From positions 30,711,825 through 30,775,824 of the forward strand of contig CM076851.1 in assembly GCA_039519185.1 (NCBI GenBank): DNA of 64,000 nucleotides, given 5' to 3'. Positions 21,498 to 34,590 of this stretch are shown here, in pieces (position 1 is the stretch's first letter; every line of letters starts with the position of its first letter). A model generated the notes under the pieces. The model saw only the letters and a list, made by a program, of their open reading frames with translations, ran no database searches and was not told where the DNA came from. The DNA comes from Astragalus membranaceus (taxonomy: Eukaryota; Streptophyta; Magnoliopsida; Fabales; Fabaceae). A program made the position numbers and the translations under genes.

Positions 21498-22722
21498 TGA
21501 GAAGGTCTCCCCATAATCTTGGTCAGGTAATTGACTATATCCCTTAGCAACTAGTCGTGCTTTATATTTATTTACTGTACCATCAAGGTTCTCTTTGACC
21601 TTAAACACCCATTTACACCCAATGGCTTGTATGTTGGGTGGTAATTCAGTGAGTGACCAAGTACTATTCTGAATGAGAGCATTGTATTCTGCTTTCATAG
21701 CTTCAACCCATTGTGGGTTAGCCAAGGCGGCTTTTACACTATTAGGTTTCACATGAGTTAGAAAGACTCTAGGTTTTAGGTTTCCTGTTTTGGATCTAGT
21801 TGTCATAGCATGAGTATTGGTACTGTTGGGAGGATTGGAGGGAACAAACACTGGTGGCAGAACAGGTACTGGTGGAGGAATGGGAACATATATAGCTGCT
21901 TCAGGTGGTGTAAATGGGACAGAGGAAGAGGAATTATCTGTAGGAAGTGGTACACTAGGTAGAGACTGAGAGGGAGTGGGATTAGGATCACCCGAGGGAT
22001 TCATAGATGGTGGTGTGGTGGGAATAGCATCCACAGGTGATGTAGGATTAGTGGGTATAATTAGAGAACGAGAAGTGTCAGTAGAGGGGGACACAGGAGT
22101 AGGAGACTCAGAGGGAAAGAGCTCAGGAAAAGGAAATCTATGTTCAAGGAATTGGACATCTTTAGAGATATATATTCTGCCATTAGGACTAAGGCATTTG
22201 TAGCCCTTGTGAGTGGGTGAAAGACGATGTATTCAACACTTTTGAATTGTAATTTGTTCTTGTTGTAGGGAGTGAGTATGGGAAAGAAAGCACAACCAAA
22301 TGATTTGAGGTGAGCATAGTCTGGGGATGAGGTAAATAGGGCCTGATAGGGGGAAATGAAGTCAGGGAGAGTTGTGGAGGGTAGTATATTGATGAGGTGT
22401 ACTGATGTGGTAAAGCTATGATCCCAATAGGTGAGAGGCATAGAGGCATGAGCTAAGAGAGATAGGCCAGTTTCTGTGATATGTCTGTGTTTTCTTTCTA
22501 CTGTACCATTCTGGTGAGATGTGTAGGGGCGAGTTTTTCTGTGTAGGATTCCTAAAGAGGTAAGATGATTAGTAAAGGGTCGAAATTCACCCCCAAAGTT
22601 AGACTGAACAGCCTTCAATTAGGCAGAGAATTGAGTTTTGATCATTTGGTGAAATTGAGTGAAGGCTTGGATGGCTTCTGATTTAGCCCTAAGGAAATAT
22701 ATCCAAGTGAATTTAGTATAGG
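21498..22722 (-). pseudogene. Ty1/copia integrase (3' part) and start of reverse transcriptase
   Basis: Reading leftwards from 22722 it encodes the integrase core after the first catalytic Asp: FTWIYFLRAKSEAIQAFTQF, QSNFGGEF, SHQNGTVERKHRHI and the LINILPS block. A connection region with MTTRSKTG follows, then the N-terminal reverse transcriptase motif WVEAMKAEYNALIQNSTW, CKWVFKVKENLDGTVNKYKA and YGETFS, where it stops at the MITE junction. The second catalytic Asp (normally S-D in QSD.GGEF) is Asn. A stop lies near 22620, and frameshifts lie near 22220 and 22100. Most of the reverse transcriptase, RNase H and the 3' LTR are missing. Confidence 0.85.
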
Positions 22723-23849
22723 TGTAACATCCCCAATTTTTAGAAGCTTCGTCTATTATTACTCGAGTAACGACTATAGATTAAGTAATTATATGATCGA
22801 TATTAGTAAAAGGACTAAATATGATTTTTTTAACATAATCTAATATATATAATATATAAGGAGATGAAATAATTATTTAATGACTTGTTGATGATTGTGT
22901 GCTTAATTGTTAAGTTAGATTAATTTCATAGTTATGTGTTTGTTAGATTAAGAGAAGTAAGTAGCTGAAGGGTAATATTGTATTTTTCCCCATCATTTAA
23001 CATGTCCCCAGCTGATCCCTTTGATCCCCCACTCACTTACATCACCCAAAAACACCTCACCACACATTCAATAGCTGGAAAGGAATAGAAAAACAGAAAA
23101 GAGTAGAGAGAAAGGGGAAAGGAGCCGCGAGAGAGAAGGGGAGAAGGAGAGGAAGAGGATTCTGGAACCTTAGTGCATGTAAGTGATTCCCACACCCTTC
23201 TTCACCATTTTTCATCCTCTACCTGCTGGTACAAACATCTCCACCATTACCCTTCTCCAACTCAAATCACCATTAAAGAACCCCAAGCTCAAAATGTGAG
23301 AAAAGGGTATCCACAAGCCTTGCATGTTGTAATTGAAGCTAGATACTCAGTACTAGAACCTTGTTCAAGCATTAGGGTGAAGTTTTGGTAGCTAGATTCG
23401 AAGTGGAGGAAGCTAAGTTCGATCAGTCCACCCTTAGAGTCATTTGGAGCGAATTCAGGGACCGTTCGTGTAGTTTCCTTGTTTGTGACAGCTGAAGGAT
23501 TCGTTATTGTGTGATTTCATCACATTAGGTGAGTTCTATACTCACTAGGGAATTATTTTCAAGTTTATAATCATGGGTTCTGAGTTGGTATTCTGTTTTA
23601 TGAAACTCAGTGTCAAAAATCGCTTTGCGAAAATAACGTCCCGAACGATAAAATTATGCGGATTGATTGATTGTGTGAATTGATTATTTGTTATTTTATT
23701 GATGATTGGTTGATTGATTTGGACTGGAAATACTGGTTACTATATCTGTTTTTAAGTCTCAGAGGTCATAGAAAGTCTCGGGGTCGAATAGAAAGCGAAA
23801 CGGTACAAAACGGGTGTTCGAAATGTTGTTTTCAGCCATTTCTGCCTCC

Positions 23850-23965
23850 CATCGCGTCGCTGCCCGTGGCCATCGCGTCGCGAACTCCCTTATTTTTGCA
23901 ACGCAAAACTTTCTGTAACTTTTCGCGTCGCGACGGAACCAGTTCGCGTCGCCACGCTTTGCAGT
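23850..23965. repeat. Variable palindromic cassette, TCGCGTCGCGA type
   Basis: Five copies of CATCGCGTCGC / TTCGCGTCGCGACGG-like motifs are separated by 15-40 bases. The position in the LTR corresponds to the GCACGGTCCGTGC cassettes in the 36705 and 43817 LTRs. The CpG density is much higher than in the surroundings. Confidence 0.7.
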
Positions 23966-24438
23966 TTTTCAGCAAAACACACTGATTTTGTTTTCGCGAT
24001 AACGTTTGATCCGGTAGTCCGATTTGAGTGTTCTCAGGTGCGTTGAAAAGCTTATGAAAAGGCATAACTGAATCTGTAATCAAAGTTATGTAATGATCTG
24101 TTTTGGAAATAATCATGATTAGATTGAATTGTAAATGCCTATAAGTCAGGTTAACGAACTTAGTAACCCCGAGTGAGATCACGACAAGTAAAGATAAAAC
24201 GGACATAATGTCCCTGAGGTTATAATGTTGATAATAATATCATGTTATGTATAAGATCATGTTATGCTTAATATCATATTATGTTCATGTCAGGTGTATA
24301 TATATATACATATCAGTTCAGTCTAGGGTGACGACCCTATTTTCAGGTTAGCGTACTAGGGGAGGGGAATTCATGAGCCCTATGAACCTAGGCCCCGTCA
24401 TGTTTGTCCCTGCTATGGTCAGGGAATGGGTTTACCGG

Positions 24439-24606
24439 TAGTCGGCTTAAGGGCTACGGTGATATGCTAACAATCATGTTTCAGATATATTTCTCGTAGT
24501 CGGCTTAAGGGCTACGGGTCATATTAAGGATTGTCACTTGTAGTCGGCTTAAGGGCTACGCGAGACAATGTTAGAGTACTCCATGTAGTCAACTTTAAGG
24601 ACTACT
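24439..24606 (+). repeat. Four spaced copies of TAGTCGGCTTAAGGGCTAC
   Basis: TAGTCGGCTTAAGGGCTAC occurs at 24439, about 24497 and 24541, with a diverged copy (TAGTCAACTTTAAGGACTAC) near 24586. Related LTRs carry a different repeat at this place, for example 'TAGT.ATCCAGAAT.GGGCTAC' at 36276 and 36341, and 'AGTGGTTCTTGCACGG.CGG' at 52434 and 52488. Confidence 0.85.
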
Positions 24607-25074
24607 ATTCATGAATCAAGCAAAATGAACCGAGAGAGTTAGTAAGGGGTCTCGATAGAACTCACTGAGACAAGTTGTCTCACCCAATCCATGTTGTTGT
24701 TTTTCAGTGAAGCAGGGAAAGAGTAGGAAGGCTGTGAGGCATGGCTATGAAGATGCATGAGGGATTGCTGACGCTGTTTATCTTGTTATGTATTCAGTTT
24801 ATTTTGTATCTTAAATTGTACGATTGTACGACTTATGTTTATAAAGTTGTAAGTCGCTTCCGCAGACTTTCTGTTTTGAGTATTGAACACTAGTTGAGCG
24901 TGTAAGGAACGATATTATGTATTCTCATGTTCAGTTATATAAGCGCACTTGATGGGTTTTAGCATCGATTTTTAGATTGTGTTCAATATTTAAAAAGGAA
25001 GTTACTCTGATATATGGCAGTAGTGCATTTCGGTAATTTCTACAAGTTAGAAATTATCAGGGTGTTACAATAGG

Positions 25075-27004
25075 TAGCTACAAAGGCAGTGTATTATAGG
25101 TAACCTTCACTAGAAGGAGTTGGAGAGGGGCCCCAAAGATCTGTGTGGACTAGTTCAATGGGAGTTGTGTAAGTAGCAGTAGAGGGTGGGGCATGTAGTT
25201 TGTGTGCTTCCCTAGACAGCAAGATTTGCACAATTCAAAAGTTTTATTAGATGGAATTGAAATATCACAATGACTTAGTACAGAATGAACAATACGACTG
25301 TTTGCATGACCTAATCTATGATGCCACAATGAGTAAGGAGTGGCATCATTTACAACTTTATTTGTATTACAAGAATCAATAGCAGAAACATTTGAAGGCT
25401 GAGCAGAGCTGGTAGCAACAGCAGCAGTTGGTGACACAGAAGGGGAGGCAATTGTCAAGCTAGGCATGAAGAAAATTCCATCAGAGCCTCTAAAGCCTTG
25501 AAGGTGCACTTCATCAGATACCTGGGATTTGACATAGCAAATAAATGGGTGAAATTCAAAATAAACAGCATTATCTTGTGCAAACTGTCCTATAGAAAGT
25601 AAATTATGGGTGAGGGTGGGTACATGTAATAAGTTAATTAGTTTATATTGTTGATTAGGGTTTAGTTTGGATTGGAGGGTGGAAGAACCAATAGAAATAA
25701 TAGCTATGCCTTGACCATTGCCCATGGTGGCCTGATGTTGGCCACCATGAGGTGAGCTAGTGTGCAAAAACTGTGCCTTAGGTGTCATATGGTGAGAAGC
25801 ACAAGTGTCAACATACCAACCTGATGAGGTAAACTCATGAGGGAATTCAGTAGTTACTGCACCAGGGACACTGGTTGTGAAAGCAGTAAAGCAGCCTTGA
25901 GGAGTAGGTGTCTCAGCAGCATTATTAGGGGCAGTTGATGTGCTTGTAAGTACTGATGTAGTGGCACTGCGTGTGGCAGGGGTTGCAGGAATTTTTTTTT
26001 CATCATACCTGTACCAACAAGAAGCCACAGCATGACCATACTTGCCACATAGTTGACAAGTTGGCTTGGTTCCAGTTGTAGGAGCAGTGTAGTTAGGATG
26101 GTGATAAGAGTTAGGATTGCCTCTGTATCTGCCTCCACAACCCCTGCCTCTGTTAAACCTGTATCTTCCACGAATAAATGCAGGGTTGGCACTGATAGGG
26201 ACTGCCATGTTGATAGGTGTTTGGTGGAGCAGTAGTAGCATTGACCTGAGGTGCCTGCTGAACATTTGCCTGAACAACATTAGCAGAAGGTGCATGAGAG
26301 GTTAATTCTTGACGAAATTTGTCAAGTTGAGCCTCCTGAACAAGGAGCAGAGACTCTTGTTCCATAATAACTGTATTTTCAGCTTTGCCATAATACATCA
26401 TGACAAAGGCATTGTACTCTTCAGGCAAGCCTTCAAGAATGATGTCCATGAGATCTTGATCTTTGACTTCTTCACCTATTGCTGTGAGAGAGTCAGCAAT
26501 AGAATGAATCTTGTTAACAAATTCTGAAATTGATTTGGTGCCTTTCTTTAGAATCTTTAACTCTGTTCTCAATTGTCTTGCCTTGGCCTTAAGATGAGCA
26601 TAGAAGTATTTATGAATCTTGTCCCAAACTTGGTAAGCATGTCTACAGCTTAAAACTCTAGGAAGAATTGTATCAGACAATGTGGATGACAGCCAAGTAT
26701 ATAGGGCCTCATCTTGAACAATCCATTTAGAATATTCAGCAGAAACTTTGTTTTGTTTTTCCTCATCAAGTGAATTATATTTCACTAGTATAGTAGGAGT
26801 GACAAGTAATCTATGAAGATTGTGAGTGAGAATTACTCCTTCAACTTGTTGGTTCCATAACAGAAAATTTTTATCATCTAATTTGATAGAAAGTTTAGGA
26901 CCAATCACAAAATTGGAACCTGATTGAAGTAAGGAACTTGATTGAAACACCCGTGTTTGATCTGAATCTGGAATTGCTTCATTGGTTGCAGATGTGGTAG
27001 CCAT
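25075..27004 (-). pseudogene. Ty1/copia gag, zinc knuckle, protease and start of integrase
   Basis: Gag starts with MATTSATNEA at 27004. Its domain has KLDDKNFLLWNQQVEGVI, YLW-type motifs (EALYTWLSSTLSD), ARQLRTELKILKKG and DLMDIILEGLPEEYNAFV. A frameshift near 26200 precedes the basic region and a CCHC knuckle (CQLCGKYGHAVASC). The protease site is WYVDTCASHHMT, with Cys where the catalytic D-S/T-G Gly should be. The pre-integrase HHCC segment SLWHHRLGHANS...CKSCCLGKH follows, then TDLWGP near 25160. The copia polyprotein continues on the other side of the solo LTR. The element is inactive by these lesions alone. Confidence 0.9.
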
Positions 27005-27239
27005 TGTTGCAGAATCTGATTGTTTGTTGTGTTGAATTGCAGGTAGAAGAAGGCTGAAATTACAGATGAAAGGAAGCACAGTGAAGCAGGATCTATTGTG
27101 ACTAGACTGTTGCCGAATGCAGATGAATGCGCAGAGGGAAGAGAAGCTAGCGGAAGGAAGATGATAATGATGAAACTGAACGTAACAGAATTCTGTTACG
27201 CGCCCAGGGTGAAGGCGATTGAAACCATGATAGAAACTA

Positions 27240-27425
27240 AAAGAGAGAGAGAATCATTGAGTGAATGCGTTTCTGAAATTGTGAAATTGTAGTTATTATT
27301 AGTTGTTTACATTGCAAGCTTTATATAGGTAGCTAGATAGTTGTAATTGTAAATTGAAGAGGTGTAACTACTAACTTTCCTAACTGAATTTTGTTTTTAC
27401 AATTTGATAATCGCACCTCCTCTTT
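27240..27425 (-). repeat. 5' LTR remnant of the copia element
   Basis: It lies directly upstream of gag on the - strand, with a TATA box TATATAAAGC (27318-27327 region), 'CTACTAACTTTCC'-type copia LTR sequence and a degraded primer site near 27225. The right end meets the right half of the MITE near 27430. Edges are approximate. Confidence 0.55.
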
Positions 27426-27429
27426 TACT

Positions 27430-27541
27430 CTATTAGCTGATAACGAATTTGTGAGCAAAGAAAATGCCTATTAAAATTTAATAAAGGCTAAACTTGAAAA
27501 GTGCTAATTTTATAGGGACCACAAAACATATTTAACCCAAA
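27430..27541. mobile_element. MITE, right half
   Basis: AGCTGATAACGAATTTGTGAG through TTTTATAGGGACCAC to CATATTTAACCC mirrors the left half at 21301. AGCTG is present at both junctions and may be the copia target duplication. Confidence 0.7.
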
Positions 27542-29306
27542 TCTTAATGAGTAAAAATCTAATCTAATATAATCTATCTAATCTAATCTAATCTAATATC
27601 TATTTATACAAACAAACATCCTATGAAATTAACAAGACACATATCTAATTTAAGGGTAAAAATATCATTACCATTTTTTTTTTCTTCTTACACTCTTTTT
27701 CCTCTTTTTCACTTTTCTCTTACACTCTCTTTTTTCTTCTTTTCTTTTTACTTTACTTTTACTTTTCTCATAAACAATTCTTCTCTTTCTCTTATCACTT
27801 CACTTTAGTTTTTTTTTAACTAAATTTCTAAATTTATACAAACACTACTCTACTAAAATTACCTATAAAAATGTAAATGAGTCACTAGAAAAAGTATCAC
27901 CTTTTTGGAAAAAGTTATCACCTTAAAATTTTAAATTTTCTTTTCGAAATCTGTTTACACTCTTATTTATAATCTACTATCACCTCTTATTGATAATGTA
28001 CGATCTATTTTACTGTCTACTATAATCTACTAATCAATTAAAATAATCAATTGAAATTAAGAGATAACTACAATGATCTATAAAAAAACACGGCATAGCT
28101 GTACTGATATATAAAAAAACACAGGATTAATATTTGTCATTGATAATTAAAATTTTTGAAGACTGATATAAACCTACTATCTAAAAAATAAGAAGATTTA
28201 ATGACTATTTAAACTACTGATTAATATTTAAAATAAATATTTCTTATTGATAATCTACTATCTCTCTTTTACTATCTACTATAATCTACTAATCAACTAA
28301 ATTATCAATTGAAACTACGAGATAACTTCACTGATATATAAAAAAACACGGGATAACTGCACTGATATATAAAAAAACACGAGATTAATATTTGTCATTG
28401 ATAATTAAATTTTTTGAAGACTACTACTACAAACCTACTATCTAAAAAAAGGAAGACTTAATGATTATTTAAACTACTAATTAATATTTAAAACAAATAT
28501 TTCTAATTGATAATCTACTATCTAACTTTTACTATCTACTATAATCTACTAATCAACTAAAATCTACTATCTATCTATACCATTTACCTACTACCAAAAT
28601 ACCATCTTATCATTTTCCCAACTAAATAATTGGAGGATATTTAGGTAAATTCACTTTTTCACTTTTTCAAACTTTTTCACTCTCTCACACTTTTTCAAAC
28701 TGTTTCACTTTTTTACTCTCTCTTACACTTTTTCACTCTCTTCTCCTCTTTCTTCTTCTAATTCTCGCATTTATCTATTTTTCATACGTTTTCAGACTTT
28801 TTTACTCTCTCTCACACACTTTTTCACTCTCTTATCCTCTTTCTTCCTCTAATTCTCCCATTTCTCTATTTTTCACAATATACCTACTTTAATTTCATCT
28901 ACATGTCGCCTTCATTTTTCCTCTTTACTATTTTAAAAATTTTCAAATTTTGACAAACTTTTAATATCCGTTTGTTTACACGGGGTAATATTTAGGCTAA
29001 TTAAATCTGTCAACTTTAAAATTGTCTTGATTTTCACAGAATAATGTTCAGACTAATTAAATTTTCTGAGTATATACATTACCCACTACCAAAATACCAA
29101 TCTTATCATTTTCCCAACTAAACAATTGGAGTTTATTTAGGTAATTTTATTTTTTCACTTTTTCAAATCTTTTCACTTTTTTTACACGGGGTAATGTTCG
29201 GACTAATTAAGTTTGTCTATTTTAAATTTGTCAAGATTTTGGTAGTAGGTAATGTTCGAACTGATTAAATTTTATCTGAAATCATACATAAAAATAAAAT
29301 GACAAC

Positions 29307-29336
29307 ACCCGTGCGTAGGCACGGGTATACTGCTAG
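29307..29336 (+). other. Helitron 3' terminus: hairpin plus CTAG
   Basis: Perfect 8-bp stem ACCCGTGC / GCACGGGT with a GTAG loop (29307-29326), then ten bases ending CTAG at 29336, followed by T. This is the diagnostic Helitron 3' end. Confidence 0.8.
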
Positions 29337-29812
29337 TAATCAATCGAAACTACGAGATAACTGCAGTGATATATAAAAAACATGGGATAACGGTAGTGAT
29401 ATATAAAAAATCACGGGATTAATATATATTTGCCATTGATAATTATAATTTTTGAAGACTACTATAAACCTACTATCTAAAAAAACAAGAAGACTTAATG
29501 ACTATTTAAACTGATTAATATTTAAAACACGCGTGAAAAATATTTGTCACTAATACCTAAAAAAGGAAAAATAATTGTCACTGATATATAAAAAAACACG
29601 AGATAGATATTTCTTATTGATAAGAGGTATTAGTGAGGTGCGTGTTAGGAATTCACTAAGATTTCTTTGAAATCTCACCCTTTATGTATTTTGTGGTTTT
29701 CAGATAAACAGGGAAAACCAGGATATTTGAAGTGAAGGGGATATTTATGATTTTGAAGAAAAACTGATATTTGGTAAATTGTACCTTTGGAGGAAAACAT
29801 ATATGTTTGTAC

Positions 29813-29814
<2 letters not shown>

Positions 29815-29888
<74 letters not shown>
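29815..29888. repeat. (TA)n microsatellite
   Basis: More than 60 bases of uninterrupted TA repeats. The Tyr/Ile ORF across it is an artefact. Confidence 0.95.
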
Positions 29889-29891
<3 letters not shown>

Positions 29892-30066
29892 CTTGAAATA
29901 TAATATTGTATTTCAACACAAAGAAGGATATTGTGGTATTTTATATTTTTACTATTCTAGTATATGCTGAGTACTTTTGAAAAGTAAATTGATTCAATGG
30001 TCTTATGCATATCCTTACAATGTCAACAAAATTGTACTTTTGAAGATTAAAGAGTATTTGATTATA

Positions 30067-30297
30067 GGCTAAAGTGCTCCCGGGGTCCCTTATCTTTATT
30101 TAAAGTAACGAATTAGTCCTTTATATATTTTTTGTCCCAAATAAGTCCTTTATCTTTCAAATTTTTGACACATAAATCATTTTCCGTTAACCGTGTTGAT
30201 TTATGTGTCAAAAAAAGGACTGATTTGGGACAAAAAAAGATAAAGGACTAAATCGTTACTTTAAATAAAGATAAGGGACCCCAGGAACACTTTAGCC
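30067..30297. mobile_element. Palindromic MITE (231 bp) with 9-bp TSD
   Basis: GGCTAAAGTGCTCCCGGGGT at the left and its near-perfect inverse at the right extend into arms of about 100 bp with a short central loop. The flanking duplication is TTGATTATA (30058-30066 and 30298-30306), exact over 9 bp. A 9-bp TSD points to the Mutator-like superfamily. Confidence 0.9.
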
Positions 30298-31063
30298 TTG
30301 ATTATATGTTGGTACTCCTATACATATATAACATATATTTTACTTGAACAATTTTCAAGAAGTCTATATTTTTATAATATATATTCCTTCAATAGATTTT
30401 AAGAAGAGCTTATATCTCGGTGTTGAGATAAGTGAAGATAGATCCTACGCTTGCATGGACTTATTGACTCTACGATTTCCCAAACAGGATTTCAGGATTA
30501 GTATCGGAAGGATACTCAAGGTTGTTTATTGAGTCTTTGAGAGTTGAATTTTATTCGCTCGGTTCCAAAACGCCTACGCGTTCTCTGATATTTAAGTTGA
30601 AGTAAATACTAATATTTGAAGTCGACTAGAAGATTAGAGATGTTACATTATCTATATTTTACTATTTACTATAATCCAGTAATCAACTCGAATAATCAAT
30701 TGAAACTATGAGATAATTGCACTGATACATAAAAAAACACGGGATAACTGCACTGATATATAAAAATACGGGGATAACTGCAATGATATATATAAAAACA
30801 CGAGATAGCTGCACTGATATATAAAAAAATACGGGATAACAACACTGATATATACAAAAACACTGCACTGATATATAAAAAAACACGGGATAAATGCACA
30901 GATTGTTTTTAAATGATACTTTTACATTTTTAGATTTGAATATTTATCTATTTTTTATTTGAGACTCATTTTTTATCACCTTTAAATGTGTCTTTATTTT
31001 CATGGGTAATTTTCAGACTATTTAAATACTATTTAAGTTCATTCATAAAAAGAACACGACAGC

Positions 31064-31093
31064 ACCCGTGGGTATGCACGGGTATCCTACTAG
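31064..31093 (+). other. Helitron 3' terminus: hairpin plus CTAG
   Basis: Stem ACCCGTG / CACGGGT (31064-31083), then ATCCTACTAG ending at 31093 and followed by T. It is nearly the same as the terminus at 29336. Confidence 0.8.
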
Positions 31094-31805
31094 TATATTA
31101 AGAAAATAAACAAATGCATCAATAGTAGTTTTTTTCAAATTTGTTTATATTGCTATTCTATTTCATATATATATATATATAATTTAATACACCTTCCATG
31201 ACTTTGACTTTTTTTTACTTTATTAAATATGGTGTTGACAATTTAAAGCAGCTACATTGCACAAAATGTAACATCCCCAATTTAGCTAATTTCATTTATT
31301 AAAATTCCCAAGAGGTCAAGATAATTAATTAGCTAAATTGAGAATAATAGCATAATTTAGTTATTTTGAGATGATTGTCATGGGTTGAATAAATTAATTG
31401 TGTGCTTATGTGCTAAATTATATTGAGTATTTGAATTATTAGTAATTGTTGAGTTAAGTTGGAATTTAAGGAGTAATTGGTGAACTAGGGGTATTATGGT
31501 CATTGCCACCTCATTAAAATGAAACCTTCAGCTGAGACAACACTCACACCTCACACTTTCAGCAAAAGAAGAAAAACCGAGAAATTGAGAGGAGAGAAAG
31601 GGAGGAAACCGTAGAGAGAGGGGAAAGGAGAGAATGGTTTTTCTTCCATTCTCCATGCATGTTGCTCTTTTTTACACCATTCAACTCAGCTCATCACCCT
31701 CTTTCCACTGATACCAGTTTCATCCCCAACATCTTCCTCCTTCTCATTTCACCATTTCTGAAATTCAAGCTCTACTTTGGCTAAAAATGGAGTTTTGAGA
31801 ACTTA

Positions 31806-33115
<1,310 letters not shown>

Positions 33116-34237
33116 TTAGAGTGTTGCATGTTCAAGAGGAGGGTAGATTGGAGTAGAGCTGAAGCAACTTTGTGGTTAGAAGCGCATTTGAAAAAGGTTC
33201 AGTATCTAGAGGTGTTGGAATTCGAATTGGAGTGTTTGGGTTAGCTATGGAACTCTAATTCATGGAGACATGAAGGATTGATCAAAAGAATATGTTGCTG
33301 GAAAAGTTTTGCAGCAAACCCGTATGGAGCAGTGTCTGGTAATTTCGATGTATATCTCACCACAGACCTCCTTTGAAGCTCGTTTTAATTTCTTCAGAAA
33401 CTAGACACAAAATTCTTCAAGATAGACACAAGAATCATCTGATTTCATCATGTATTGAGGTAGATATCGTGTCCACAAGATTTGATTCTAAATCAGTTAC
33501 AGTTTTGACCCAGTCCCCTTATTTTAGCCATAACTCTCTCAATACTGATTTTATCAGTGTGAAACCTTAACTCTCAGAAACTAGACAAAATTCCCTACAC
33601 AATGGACACTGGTTTGAGTGGTTTTAGTTGAGAACTGATCTAGATACACTTGTGACAAATCTACTTGCTGATGCTGTAAAACAGAAGTGGAGCTTGGAAT
33701 GTCGGTTCGTCGAATTTCGATTTCGAGTCGTCAAAGTTTCGAGAGACATCGATACAGTAGATAGGAAGGAAGTTCAGTAGCAAGAAAGAATGTTTGAGTT
33801 ACTGGATTCGAGTTAGAGCTAGCTTCGGAGTGATTTCAAGCTCGTAGGAACGTTAGAGTCATCCGGGGACCGTTCGTGTGATTTCGATTGTTTGTGAACT
33901 TCGTTGAACTCCAAGTGTTTCATATTTTGCGTGATTTTCATCACGTTAGGGGAGTTCTATACTCGCTTAGGGATGTTTATTTGATACTGAGTTTGCATGT
34001 CTCAGAATCCATGTGTCTCGTGTTTTATTTCCAAAAGGAATCGAGTCCAAAATTGTTTTTACGAAATTACATTTTGATGATAACTTATACGATTGATTGA
34101 ATGATCCTGTAATTGTTTTAATTGATTGTTGTTCTGGACTGAGATTATGTGTTTTGATGTTTGGGAATTTATCGGAACGGGTATTGGAACGATCGGAACG
34201 GCCAAGTTTACAGGAAAATCACAGTTTTTGGGCTACT

Positions 34238-34440
34238 GATGAACACGCACGGGTCATGCGCCCCAGTGGCGCGGACCGTGCGTCCTGTTCGCATGATGCC
34301 TGTAAAAATTTAAATACATAGCACAGACCGTGCGCCCCTAGGGCACGGACCGTGCGTACTTTTCGTATTCGTGTTTAATTTTTTTGAAAACATAGCACGG
34401 ATCGTGCGTCTCTTAAGCACGGACCGTGCGTAGGCTTCTG
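34238..34440. repeat. Variable palindromic cassette, GCACGG.CCGTGC type
   Basis: CGCACGGGTCATGCGCC, GCGCGGACCGTGCG, GCACAGACCGTGCG, GCACGGACCGTGCG and GCACGGATCGTGCG occur in pairs separated by 10-40 bases. It is the same cassette as in the 36705 and 43817 LTRs but with weaker copies. Confidence 0.8.
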
Positions 34441-34590
34441 TTACCCAACTTCAAAATACGTCTTAGGCCAATCCAAACAGTTCCAATTGCGTTCCAATCC
34501 TTCTCCAACCTTATTATGTGATAAATAACCATAGTTCATTGGAATCTCCTATGTTTGGGTTGAATTGGGGAGAACTCCCTAAGTTATAAG

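Larger units (their letters stand above)
22723..25069 (+). repeat. Chromovirus solo LTR (2347 bp) with 5-bp TSD
   Basis: It starts TGTAACATCCCC, ends TCAGGGTGTTACA, and is flanked by the perfect duplication ATAGG (22718-22722 and 25070-25074). It sits in the copia integrase gene and has no internal region, so it formed by LTR-LTR recombination. Internally it shows the family blocks 'TGATTTCATCACATTAGGTG' (about 23513), the variable cassette TCGCGTCGCGA (23850-23965), the core GGGTGACGACCCT with ACTAGGGGAGGGG (about 24330-24367) and TCACTGAGACAAGTTGTCTC (about 24660). Confidence 0.95.
29627..30647 (+). repeat. Chromovirus LTR 3' fragment inside the Helitron region
   Basis: TTAGTGAGGTG...TTCACTAAG, then TCTCACCCTTTATGTATTTTG and CAGATAAACAGGGAAAACC, match the 3' part of the LTRs (compare 36420-36500). 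It ends AGAGATGTTACA at 30647, after which Helitron-type sequence resumes. It contains a (TA)n tract and the palindromic MITE. Confidence 0.65.
27542..31093 (+). mobile_element. Helitron-like repeat region, nested
   Basis: AT-rich, gene-free DNA in which a block of roughly 240-250 bp recurs near 28010, 28260, 28510 and 29340 and again at 30650-30900. The block contains CTACTATAATCTACTAATCAA, then GCACTGATATATAAAAAAAC and GAAGACT...AACCTACTATC. Two Helitron-type 3' termini (29336 and 31093) share a hairpin and CTAG end, so at least two related copies are present. No Rep/helicase ORF is found and the 5' TC ends were not located; this is non-autonomous material. A chromovirus LTR fragment (29627-30647) interrupts it. 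Confidence 0.6.

Noticed and set aside
29779..29970. Tyr-Ile repeat ORF
   Set aside because: Translation of a (TA)n microsatellite.
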